Notes: a model not told the origin generated them from the letters alone. Shown: positions 1 through 5,637, counted from the stretch's first letter. The stretch: 5,643 bases of DNA from Weeksellaceae bacterium (GCA_022701475.1 JAKOOI010000375.1:1-5643); one strand, 5' to 3'. Program-made: numbers and translations.

Positions 1-16
1 GCTGATAAAACAATAG
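1..16 (+). CDS. Possible 3' end of an upstream gene (tail of a T9SS-sorted protein?)
   Basis: Read from base 2, the codons are CTG ATA AAA CAA TAG, giving Leu-Ile-Lys-Gln-stop. A basic tail of this kind is typical of T9SS type A sorting domains, and the secreted protein later in this window ends Leu-Val-Lys-Gln. An intrinsic terminator follows 12 bp after the stop, as expected for a gene end. Only four residues are visible, so this is inference. The first reading frame is an alternative: it stays open to a TAA at 22-24, which is also just before the terminator. Confidence 0.35.
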
Positions 17-28
17 TACGATAATAGT

Positions 29-55
29 AAAGCCTGATTTTTTCAGGCTTTTTTT
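29..55 (+). terminator. Intrinsic terminator of the upstream gene
   Basis: A perfect 9-bp stem pairs 29-37 (AAAGCCTGA) with 43-51 (TCAGGCTTT) around a five-T loop and runs straight into a T tract (49-55). It closes the transcription unit that enters from the left edge. Upstream A residues opposite the T tract might give weak function on the other strand. Confidence 0.85.
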
Positions 56-215
56 ATGAAGAAGTTGAAAAGGAATAAGTGATTCTTTACAGTCACCAAT
101 GGGAAAAAAACGGATCTGCAACAGGAGAGAAAGCAGAGCAAAGTAAACCAGCAGATAATAATTCCGACAGGGAAGCTCCGGGAAACGAATATTACAGAAA
201 ACGACCTTTTCCGGA

Positions 216-362
216 TCCTCTTTTTCAGAGGAGCTGTTTCCGGCTATCCGCTCATACTCCTCGCACCGACGCAGCCGACGCCTGTCATCCGCAAACCCGT
301 GCGCCCCGGCCTTCCCGCCCCGCTGTGGGGTAACCGCTTCTATCCGGGCTAGGGGCGGATGT
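216..362. repeat. GC-rich structured intergenic island, possibly a recurrent flavobacterial element or RNA
   Basis: Bases 241-360 are about 69% G+C, against about 32% in the following promoter region (481-540). Several helices can form. A 5-bp hairpin pairs 216-220 with 228-232. A competing pair joins 228-233 (GAGGAG) with 257-262 (CTCCTC). A 7-bp long-range stem pairs 286-292 (CATCCGC) with 355-361 (GCGGATG). Nested inside it are 305-309/344-348 (CCCGG/CCGGG) and a CCCC/GGGG hairpin, 318-321/327-330. CTATCCG occurs twice in direct orientation, at 244-250 and 340-346. On the minus strand the ends read TAGCCCGGATAGAAGCGG and GAGCGGATAGCCGG. From memory this resembles blocks scattered between genes in other Flavobacteriia, but no search was run. 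A frame crossing it (GTG at 79 to stop at 333) gives a low-complexity Arg/Pro-rich product and is not believed to be coding. Confidence 0.45.
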
Positions 363-504
363 CCTATTTACTAATCTGTACATTATGACAAAACGGAAAA
401 ATGCCTTGCGGAGAAGCCGGATCAATTATGCAGAACTTTATATACAGGCAGCTTGCATGTACAGAGACTTTATCAGTGGAATAGAGCAGAATTCGGCCCG
501 TCTT

Positions 505-537
505 TTGCTTATATTCAGTAAAATAATCATAAATTTG
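505..537 (+). promoter_or_regulatory. Bacteroidota-type promoter for the kinase-prenyltransferase operon
   Basis: The -33 element TTG at 505-507 (within TTTTG) is separated by 22 bp from TAAATTTG at 530-537, an exact match to TAnnTTTG. The -7 element ends 25 bp before the ATG at 563. The same 25-bp distance is seen upstream of proline dehydrogenase. No Shine-Dalgarno sequence precedes the ATG; the leader is A/T-rich, as is usual in this phylum. Confidence 0.7.
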
Positions 538-562
538 CAAAAATTTATTTACCTGAAATAAA

Positions 563-1489
563 ATGACAAACCCTTTATTTTACGCAAAAATCCTTTTGTT
601 CGGAGAATATGGCATCATTGAAGATTCCCAAGGTTTGACATTACCTTATAGTTTTTATAAAGGTACCCTCAAGTTCTCAGCTTTAGACTCAGCATTTGAA
701 AAAAAATCCAATGAGCATCTTATCCGGTATGCAGATTATCTCCGGAACCTTGAACTTCCCGAGGATTTTAAGCTGGATGTGGTTAGATTAAAAGAAGATA
801 TTTCCGCAGGATTGTTTTTCGACAGCAATATTCCGCAGGGTTACGGTGTCGGAAGTTCGGGAGCTCTGGTGGCTGCTCTTTTTGAAAGGTATTCCGTTTC
901 AAAACATGAACCTGAGCATATTTCTAAAGACGAACTGAAAAACCTCAGAACGGTTTTCGGGCTTATGGAAAGTTATTTCCATGGAAAAAGCTCGGGCATC
1001 GATCCGCTGATCTGCTATATGAACCTTCCGATTCTTATTGAGAACAGGGAAAGCGTAGACAAAGTAGCCATTCCGCAGAGCGAAGCCGGAAAAGGGGCGA
1101 TCTTCCTTATTGATTCCGGGATCACCGGCGAAACCGGTCCGATGGTTCAGATCTTTTTCGAAAAAATGAAGACTGAAGGCTTCAGGAAAACCCTGAAAGA
1201 GGAGTTTATCCGTTATAACAACGCCTGCATCGATACTTTCCTGAAAAAGGACATGAACCCTTTCTTCAGAAATCTGAAAAAGCTCTCTCACTGGGCCTAC
1301 GAGCATTTCCGCCCGATGATCCCCGAAAGTCTTTTTAATGTCTGGAAAAAAGGGCTGGATTCCAATGCTTACTACCTGAAACTATGCGGAAGCGGCGGTG
1401 GCGGCTATATCCTGGGGTTCACCAAAGATTACGAAAAAGCAGAAAAGATGCTGGATGGCTTTCAAAAAGAAATCATTTACAGATTCTAA
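563..1489 (+). CDS. mvk: Mevalonate kinase (GHMP kinase family)
   Basis: Predicted cytoplasmic enzyme that phosphorylates mevalonate to 5-phosphomevalonate with ATP, for isoprenoid precursor supply. The 308 residues contain the ordered GHMP kinase motifs. Residues 8-15 (AKILLFGE) hold the N-terminal Lys9. Residues 90-103 are the glycine/serine ATP loop (IPQGYGVGSSGALV). Glu136 and Asp147 lie 11 residues apart, the same spacing as the Mg-binding Glu193 and catalytic Asp204 of rat mevalonate kinase. Asp147 sits in FHGKSSGID (139-147). Residues 273-281 (KLCGSGGGG) are the C-terminal glycine loop. It is shorter than eukaryotic mevalonate kinases (about 390 residues) and close to archaeal and bacterial ones. 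The ATG at 563 follows a good promoter and places motif 1 at the N-terminus as expected. It is the first gene of an operon with the prenyltransferase 10 bp downstream. Another GHMP kinase, such as phosphomevalonate kinase, is not excluded, but the FHGxxSGxD motif favours mevalonate kinase. Confidence 0.85.
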   Translation: MTNPLFYAKILLFGEYGIIEDSQGLTLPYSFYKGTLKFSALDSAFEKKSNEHLIRYADYLRNLELPEDFKLDVVRLKEDISAGLFFDSNIPQGYGVGSSGALVAALFERYSVSKHEPEHISKDELKNLRTVFGLMESYFHGKSSGIDPLICYMNLPILIENRESVDKVAIPQSEAGKGAIFLIDSGITGETGPMVQIFFEKMKTEGFRKTLKEEFIRYNNACIDTFLKKDMNPFFRNLKKLSHWAYEHFRPMIPESLFNVWKKGLDSNAYYLKLCGSGGGGYILGFTKDYEKAEKMLDGFQKEIIYRF

Positions 1490-1499
1490 AAACGGATGA

Positions 1500-2429
1500 A
1501 TGCATTCTGAAAAAGAAACTGTGCAGCAGAAAAATATTTTTGAAAAATCTCTTTATTACAGATTTTCACAATTTGTGGGTTTTCTTTTGGGAGCCCGCTT
1601 TTTTATTGCCATCCTCCTTACATTCGCCTTGTATGTTTCCACCTTTTTTCTCTTCAACCAGGATGAAAGCTTCAGGAAGTTCGTGTTTGATTTTAAAGTG
1701 CACGGCATCATTTTCTGTACGGTGCTTACGATCCTCGCCGGCGGAATCATTAACCAGTTCTATGATTTTGAAAAGGACCATCTGGTAAAACCTTTCAGGA
1801 TGCGGGTTCAGAGTTTCATCCAGCAGAAATATTTTCTGTATGTCTACCTGGCACTGAGCGTTATTTCCCTCAGTATTGCGCTGATGATATCTTACAGGGT
1901 TTTTCTGTTCTTTGTAGTGTATCAGTTTTTCATGTGGTTCTACAGCCATAAGCTCAGCAGGATACTGATGGTAAATAACTTTACATTTGTTAGTCTTACC
2001 CTTTATCCGTTCTTCGGCATGATGGTCTATTATGAAACTTTTTCGTGGAAGGTCTTTCTGATGGCGGCCTTTCTGTTTTCCATCCTCCTGTGCATTGATG
2101 TGGTAAAAGATACCCTCACCAAAAGTGTAGACAAGGCTTTCGGTTATACCACCATTCCGAATTACTTTGAAAGCAGGATTGTAAAAAGAATTCTTGTGTC
2201 ACTGCTGATCCTCACCATAGCTGTCTCCATGAATATCGTCTCCGGGACAGGCATTTCCGGCTTTATGGCCTATTATTTCTTATTAGGATTATTTGTTTTT
2301 ATCCTTTGCATTTATCTGGTGCTCAATTCCTCAAGGCGAAACAAATCCCTGACCCTGAATATTTTGAGATTCTGGGTTTTCGCAGGGATCATCGCTATGC
2401 TGCTGAGTGGGCTGGAAGGGAAATTGTAG
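1500..2429 (+). CDS. UbiA-superfamily membrane prenyltransferase
   Basis: Integral membrane protein of 309 residues with about eight or nine hydrophobic segments (roughly 26-52, 68-84, 110-130, 133-148, 158-178, 184-200, 229-248, 252-276, 286-304). Both Asp-rich Mg-prenyl-diphosphate motifs are visible. The first is N85-Q-F-Y-D89-F-E-K-D93, a match to NxxxDxxxD, followed by KPFR where many relatives have NKPxRP. The second is D200-V-V-K-D204, with D211 and a GYTTIP segment at 215-220. Members move a polyprenyl group from its diphosphate to an acceptor such as a quinone ring, a heme or a glycerol phosphate. The acceptor cannot be read from the sequence. It sits 10 bp after the mevalonate kinase, which implies co-transcription and a link to isoprenoid supply. 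The ATG at 1500 is the first usable start, because the overlapping ATG at 1496 stops after four codons. Geranylgeranylglyceryl phosphate-type or menaquinone-type activity are both possible. The family call is firm, the substrate is not. Confidence 0.8.
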   Translation: MHSEKETVQQKNIFEKSLYYRFSQFVGFLLGARFFIAILLTFALYVSTFFLFNQDESFRKFVFDFKVHGIIFCTVLTILAGGIINQFYDFEKDHLVKPFRMRVQSFIQQKYFLYVYLALSVISLSIALMISYRVFLFFVVYQFFMWFYSHKLSRILMVNNFTFVSLTLYPFFGMMVYYETFSWKVFLMAAFLFSILLCIDVVKDTLTKSVDKAFGYTTIPNYFESRIVKRILVSLLILTIAVSMNIVSGTGISGFMAYYFLLGLFVFILCIYLVLNSSRRNKSLTLNILRFWVFAGIIAMLLSGLEGKL

Positions 2430-2438
2430 AAAAAAATC

Positions 2439-2469
2439 TTTAAAAAACATTCCGTTATGCTTACCTTTG
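2439..2469 (+). promoter_or_regulatory. Probable promoter of proline dehydrogenase
   Basis: TACCTTTG at 2462-2469 matches the Bacteroidota -7 consensus TAnnTTTG exactly and ends 25 bp before the ATG at 2495. The -33 element is weak: TTT at 2439-2441, with a 20-bp spacer. The 65-bp gap from the prenyltransferase stop, with no clear terminator in it, means read-through from the upstream operon is also possible. Confidence 0.5.
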
Positions 2470-2494
2470 CAGGACTTAAAATTTATAGATCATA

Positions 2495-3667
2495 ATGCCC
2501 ATTTTTAACGATACAAAAGTTGCATTTGCAGACAAAACAGATGCACAGTTAAAGAAAGCGTACTGGATGTTCAAGATGATAGAACAGCCTGCTCTTACCA
2601 AAGTCGGAACGTCTGTTCTCAACTTCTCAGTTCATCACAGTTTTCCTTTTGTAACGGGAATTGTGAAAAATACATTATTTGAACAGTTCTGCGGCGGTGA
2701 AACGCGTGAGGAAAGCATGAAGGTGGTAAAGCAGCTTTTCAAAAGAGGAGTAGGAAGCATTTTTGATTACTCTATTGAAGGAAAAGAGGATGAGGCCACT
2801 TTTGATGCCGTCTGTAAAGAGATTAAAGATATTATAAAATTTTCAGTAGGAAATCCTGCCATTCCTTTCATCGTTTTTAAGCCGACTGCTTTCGGAAGGA
2901 TTGATCTCTATGAAGCGGTGGGGAAAAATGCAGAGCTTACTTCGAGCCAGAAAGAAGAGTGGAAAAGGGTGGTAAACAGATTTGATGAGGTCTGCAAACT
3001 CTGCTTTGAACACGATAAAAAAGTAATGGTAGATGCCGAAGAAACCTGGATGCAGGATGCGGCCGACCACCTCTGTGAAGAAATGATGGAAAAGTATAAC
3101 CGCGAAAAGCCGATCGTCTGGAATACCATTCAGATGTACAGAACCGGCAGGCTGGAATATATGGAGGAAAACCTTCAGCGTGCCAGGGAGAAAGGATATT
3201 TCATCGGGTATAAAATCGTTCGTGGTGCCTATATGGAAAAGGAAAGGGCAAGGGCAGCAGAGAAAGGCTATCCGGATCCGATTCAGCCCAACAAGGAAGC
3301 ATCTGACACAAACTACAATGCAGGAATCGATTTTGTTATGAACCACCTGGACAGAGTCTCTGCATTTTTCGGAACCCACAATGAAATTTCTTCTGAGCTG
3401 GTAATGGATAAGATGAAAGCCAAAAATCTTGAAAACGGCAACCCGCATATTTATTTCGGACAGTTGTACGGGATGAGCGACAATATTACGTTTTATCTTT
3501 CCGATAAAGGATACAATGCTGCAAAATACCTTCCGTACGGACCGGTAAAAGATGTGGTTCCTTACCTTACAAGAAGGGCACAGGAAAATACTTCGGTAGC
3601 AGGACAGACCGGACGTGAACTGGGTCTTATTCAAAAAGAGTTGGACAGAAGAAAAAGAAGCAGATAA
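2495..3667 (+). CDS. Proline dehydrogenase (monofunctional, FAD-dependent)
   Basis: Oxidises L-proline to delta-1-pyrroline-5-carboxylate, passing electrons through FAD to the quinone pool. The 390 residues show the beta/alpha-barrel signatures in order: DYSIEG (91-96), FKP (128-130), VDAEE (179-183), GYKIVRGAYMEKER (238-251), GTHNE (293-297) and FGQLYGMSDNITF (321-333). Near the end, Y345 is followed 15 residues later by R360-R361 and then E364-N365. That spacing matches Tyr540 and Arg555/Arg556 of the E. coli PutA proline site. K129 and D180 fit the positions of PutA Lys329 and Asp370. There is no DNA-binding domain and no P5C dehydrogenase domain, so this is the single-function form, and the second enzyme must be encoded elsewhere. 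The C-terminus is strongly basic (KELDRRKRSR). It has its own promoter and terminator and appears to be a single-gene unit. The ATG follows the -7 element at the usual distance. Confidence 0.93.
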   Translation: MPIFNDTKVAFADKTDAQLKKAYWMFKMIEQPALTKVGTSVLNFSVHHSFPFVTGIVKNTLFEQFCGGETREESMKVVKQLFKRGVGSIFDYSIEGKEDEATFDAVCKEIKDIIKFSVGNPAIPFIVFKPTAFGRIDLYEAVGKNAELTSSQKEEWKRVVNRFDEVCKLCFEHDKKVMVDAEETWMQDAADHLCEEMMEKYNREKPIVWNTIQMYRTGRLEYMEENLQRAREKGYFIGYKIVRGAYMEKERARAAEKGYPDPIQPNKEASDTNYNAGIDFVMNHLDRVSAFFGTHNEISSELVMDKMKAKNLENGNPHIYFGQLYGMSDNITFYLSDKGYNAAKYLPYGPVKDVVPYLTRRAQENTSVAGQTGRELGLIQKELDRRKRSR

Positions 3668-3691
3668 ATTTAAATTAATCGCTGCTATTTT

Positions 3692-3724
3692 AAAAGCCTT
3701 ACCTATTATGTGTGAGGCTTTTTT
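3692..3724 (+). terminator. Intrinsic terminator of proline dehydrogenase
   Basis: An 11-bp stem (3692-3702 with 3712-3722, one G-U wobble) encloses a 9-base loop and ends in a run of six T (3719-3724). It lies 24 bp after the stop codon. Confidence 0.85.
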
Positions 3725-3797
3725 ATGTTATTTCTGTAATAATCGCAAAATAATAAATGATCCAGAAAATTAACCGTTTATTATTTTTAGTTAATTT

Positions 3798-3827
3798 TTG
3801 TTAATTAGTTATATTTAACTACATTTG
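3798..3827 (+). promoter_or_regulatory. Promoter of the T9SS-sorted secreted protein
   Basis: TTG at 3798-3800 (end of TTTTTG), a 19-bp spacer and TACATTTG at 3820-3827 form a full match to TTTG / 17-23 / TAnnTTTG. Transcription should begin at about 3831-3836. That is upstream of the signal-peptide codons and about 50 bp before the first ATG (3884), which supports translation starting well before that ATG. Confidence 0.7.
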
Positions 3828-3835
3828 ATAGGGTA

Positions 3836-4867
3836 ATTAAAATAAATAATTATAAAAAAACTTTATCCATTGCTGTTTTAATAATGGCAGAATTTGCATT
3901 TGCACAAACCTACAGCAACGGGGGTCTAAGTACGGGAGTTACCAGCAAAAGCGGTACAGCAGCACCAGCCGGATATACCTGGTCTGAAGTTCAGAATAAT
4001 ACGGGAAATACCACTGAATCCAATATTACTGCAGGATATGGAGGAACATACAGCTCTGCAACAACAAGCCTTTTTCTGGCAGATGATTTTACGATACCGG
4101 CTGGACAGACGTGGTCCATTTCCTCAATCGACGTCTTTGCCTATCAGACCGGATATACCGGAACCACTTCACCATTCAATACGATGAGGGTGAATATTTT
4201 CAGCTCGGATCCATCGGTCGCAGGGGCAGTAAGTGTTTTCGGCAATGATACCACCAACAGGTTTGCGTCAAGTACGGAAGCCAATATATACAGAATATTC
4301 AATAGTGCCGTACCAGCAGGATCTGTTCCCGGCACTACACGCAGAATATGGAAAGTCACTGCCAACACACCGGTCACCTTAACCGGCGGTACCTACTGGA
4401 TTAAATACCAGTTGCAGAATGTTACGCCTGCCAATGCAGGGTTTCTCCCCCCCGTAACCATCTCGGGAACCCGCGGACTGGCGGGCTGGAATGCCAAACA
4501 GAATGACGCAATCGCAAGTACATGGATCTCGCTGATTAATGACGGCAACTTTTCTACCGCTCAGGATTATCCTATGGATATGCCATTTGTCATTACTTAT
4601 ACAACCGGCTCACTGGGAACCAAAGAAATAATGCAGTATGATAACAGGATGCAGGTATATCCCAATCCCGTATACGATATTTTCAGGATCAGCAATCCTG
4701 AAAAAATTAATATCACATCTGTTGAAGTGATGGATATGTCCGGAAAAATAGTCAGGAGTTTGAAAGGAACCGAAAAATATAATGTCTCAGATTTGCAAAA
4801 GGGAATCTATCTGGTTAAGATCAAAAGCAGTGAAATATCTAAAATTACAAAACTGGTAAAACAATAA
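3836..4867 (+). CDS. Secreted protein with T9SS type A C-terminal sorting domain, body of unknown function
   Basis: Exported protein predicted to use Sec and then the type IX secretion system. Counting from an ATT at 3836 it has 343 residues. Residues 2-8 are basic/polar (KINNYKK), 9-22 are hydrophobic, and AFA|Q at 21-24 is a good signal peptidase I site. The body (about 24-259) is rich in Thr, Ser, Gly and aromatics and looks all-beta; I recognise no catalytic motif. Residues 260-343 are a typical sorting tail: VYPNP (274-278), a VMDMSGKIV strand, a KGIYLVKI segment and a basic end (KLVKQ). The first ATG is at 3884 and would leave only eight residues before the cleavage site, removing the signal peptide. 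No ATG, GTG or TTG lies in frame between the stop at 3806-3808 and 3884, so ATT (3836) or ATA (3842) are the only near-cognate starts ahead of the basic n-region. A mutated start or base-call error is the alternative. The sorting-tail call is firm, the start is not. Confidence 0.85.
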   Translation: MKINNYKKTLSIAVLIMAEFAFAQTYSNGGLSTGVTSKSGTAAPAGYTWSEVQNNTGNTTESNITAGYGGTYSSATTSLFLADDFTIPAGQTWSISSIDVFAYQTGYTGTTSPFNTMRVNIFSSDPSVAGAVSVFGNDTTNRFASSTEANIYRIFNSAVPAGSVPGTTRRIWKVTANTPVTLTGGTYWIKYQLQNVTPANAGFLPPVTISGTRGLAGWNAKQNDAIASTWISLINDGNFSTAQDYPMDMPFVITYTTGSLGTKEIMQYDNRMQVYPNPVYDIFRISNPEKINITSVEVMDMSGKIVRSLKGTEKYNVSDLQKGIYLVKIKSSEISKITKLVKQ

Positions 4868-4887
4868 TTTATTGTTTTATGTATGCC

Positions 4888-4920
4888 AAGCCTGATTATC
4901 TTTTTAATCAGGTTTTTTTT
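4888..4920 (+). terminator. Intrinsic terminator of the secreted-protein gene
   Basis: The stem pairs 4888-4898 with 4905-4915 (11 bp, one G-U), with a 6-base loop and a T run at 4913-4920. The T run overlaps the stop codon of the convergent regulator (TAA, complement of 4919-4921). On the minus strand the hairpin is not followed by T residues, so it should not act as an intrinsic terminator for the regulator. Confidence 0.85.
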
Positions 4921-5464
4921 ATGGCTCAAAACTCTCAAATTTTCCATTCTCATAAAAAATGACGATACGTTTTATTTTATTGTTTTGATTTTCAATAGCT
5001 TGTGAAATGAAACCCTCCTTCTGTTGTTCTAATCGCTGAGAATCGGTTATCTGACGGTAAGGTTTACCTTCATCCGCTACAAACGATTCTGGAACGGCAC
5101 TCTGACGGAACTCATTTTTATCTTCTTCTGTCCCGAAATCTTTGTCCTCATTCATCATGACAAAAAGATCCGGAAGCGGAGTGGGCACGGGTTTCTCCGG
5201 TGCTTTGTCAATAGTCTCTTCAGTCACAGGAACAGGTTCTGCCAATTCAGGTTTCAGCATGGTGCCATCACCGGTAATAAGCCAGTCCCATAAGATCTCC
5301 GGAAAACGGGATTTTATCTTTATGATAAATTCAAGTGAAGGCTTGTTTCTTCCTGAAGTAATATGCGAGATCGAAGAGCGCTGCACCTCTATTTCATCGG
5401 CAAATTCAGAAGGAGTAAGATTTGAGTACTCTATTACTTCAGAGATTCTTTCATTCAGGCTCAT
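4919..5464 (-). CDS. XRE/Cro-CI-family helix-turn-helix transcriptional regulator
   Basis: DNA-binding protein of 181 residues, probably a dimeric repressor. Residues 3-62 form the HTH domain. Helix 2 is SEFADEI (19-25) and the recognition helix lies in QRSSISHITSGR (28-39). KPSLEFIIKI and WDWLITGDG (59-67) follow, an ending common in flavobacterial phage-repressor-like proteins. Residues 72-125 are Pro/Glu-rich and probably a disordered linker. Residues 140-163 are polar and may form a short coiled coil, and the tail ends RIVIFYENGKFESFEP. I see no LexA-type peptidase domain. The ATG at 5464 is chosen because the HTH begins there and a good promoter ends 23 bp upstream. An in-frame ATG at 5518 would add 18 hydrophobic residues that overlap the promoter and operator-like repeats. 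It is convergent with the secreted-protein gene. Autoregulation is likely, given five symmetrical sites in its upstream region. Confidence 0.85.
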   Translation of the reverse strand: MSLNERISEVIEYSNLTPSEFADEIEVQRSSISHITSGRNKPSLEFIIKIKSRFPEILWDWLITGDGTMLKPELAEPVPVTEETIDKAPEKPVPTPLPDLFVMMNEDKDFGTEEDKNEFRQSAVPESFVADEGKPYRQITDSQRLEQQKEGFISQAIENQNNKIKRIVIFYENGKFESFEP

Positions 5465-5487
5465 ATCACAGTATTTTAATAGTGTTA

Positions 5488-5519
5488 CAAATGTAAATAA
5501 TATAATATACAAATGCAAA
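5488..5519 (-). promoter_or_regulatory. Promoter of the HTH regulator
   Basis: On the minus strand, TTTG (5519-5516), a 20-bp spacer and TACATTTG (5495-5488) form a full Bacteroidota promoter. The -7 element ends 23 bp before the ATG at 5464. Both elements lie inside or beside copies of the TACnnnnGTA repeat, so a bound regulator would block polymerase. Confidence 0.65.
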
Positions 5520-5573
5520 TCATATTAATACACAAATGTAAACTATAACAATATACAAAAGTAAACAGGTTAA

Positions 5574-5603
5574 TTTGCTATAAATCAGGTTAATGTACTT
5601 TTG
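5574..5603 (+). promoter_or_regulatory. Divergent plus-strand promoter toward the right edge
   Basis: TTTG (5574-5577), an 18-bp spacer and TACTTTTG (5596-5603) fit the Bacteroidota consensus. The -7 element coincides with the fifth operator-like site. A 9-bp direct repeat, CAGGTTAAT, occurs at 5566-5574 and 5586-5594, overlapping the first base of the -33 element and the spacer. Confidence 0.5.
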
Positions 5604-5637
5604 TAAACAGCTTGATTACATCTATTACGGCTACATT

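Larger units (their letters stand above)
56..562. other. 507-bp stretch with no convincing gene
   Basis: Between the first terminator and the mevalonate kinase start there is no open frame with recognisable protein features. It holds the GC-rich island (216-362) and the kinase promoter (505-537). Two open frames, GTG 79-333 and ATG 385-561, look like chance. I saw no tRNA and no plausible CAAAnnTA (minus-strand -7) element that would drive the island from its right side. Confidence 0.6.
5486..5605. repeat. Regularly spaced operator-like repeat array (five sites)
   Basis: Five related 10-bp sites occur: 5486-5495 TACAAATGTA, 5508-5517 TACAAATGCA, 5531-5540 CACAAATGTA, 5554-5563 TACAAAAGTA and 5596-5605 TACTTTTGTA. 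Centre-to-centre distances are 22, 23, 23 and 42 bp, close to two helical turns with one empty position. Each is followed on the plus strand by AA and then T or C. The TAC...GTA arms are symmetric, as expected for a dimeric HTH protein. Three of the first four copies (all but the second) contain a perfect TAnnTTTG promoter element on the minus strand, and the fifth contains one on the plus strand. Part of the similarity may therefore reflect promoter sequence rather than operators. Confidence 0.55.

Noticed and set aside
79..333. GTG-initiated 84-codon open frame
   Set aside because: It runs into the GC-rich structured island. The product is Arg/Pro/Ser-rich with no recognisable domain, there is no TAnnTTTG promoter ahead of it, and the openness is explained by GC-rich sequence lacking stops.
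385..561. ATG-initiated 58-codon open frame ending one base before the mevalonate kinase ATG
   Set aside because: Its last codons contain the whole kinase promoter, it has no promoter of its own that I can see, and its composition (many Arg in the first 13 residues, then Ile/Leu) matches no known small protein. Conservation in relatives would reopen the question.
899..1306. Minus-strand open frame inside mevalonate kinase
   Set aside because: Shadow of the kinase gene, which has all GHMP motifs in frame; the opposite strand shows no motif.
2843..3634. 263-codon minus-strand open frame inside proline dehydrogenase
   Set aside because: Long but antisense to a gene with clear catalytic motifs. 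The product is Cys/Phe/His-rich without domain features, a typical antisense artefact.
3757..3804. 15-codon open frame resembling the start of a signal peptide (MIQKINRLLFLVNFC)
   Set aside because: It stops at 3802-3804, lies mostly upstream of the promoter of the secreted protein, and is in a different frame from it.
5465..5518. N-terminal extension of the HTH regulator to an ATG at 5518
   Set aside because: The 18 added codons are the promoter and first operator-like site read as protein. The HTH domain naturally starts at the ATG at 5464.
5486..5605. CRISPR array
   Set aside because: The repeats are only 10-12 bp with 10-13 bp between them and symmetric arms, fitting operators or promoter elements rather than CRISPR repeats of more than 20 bp.
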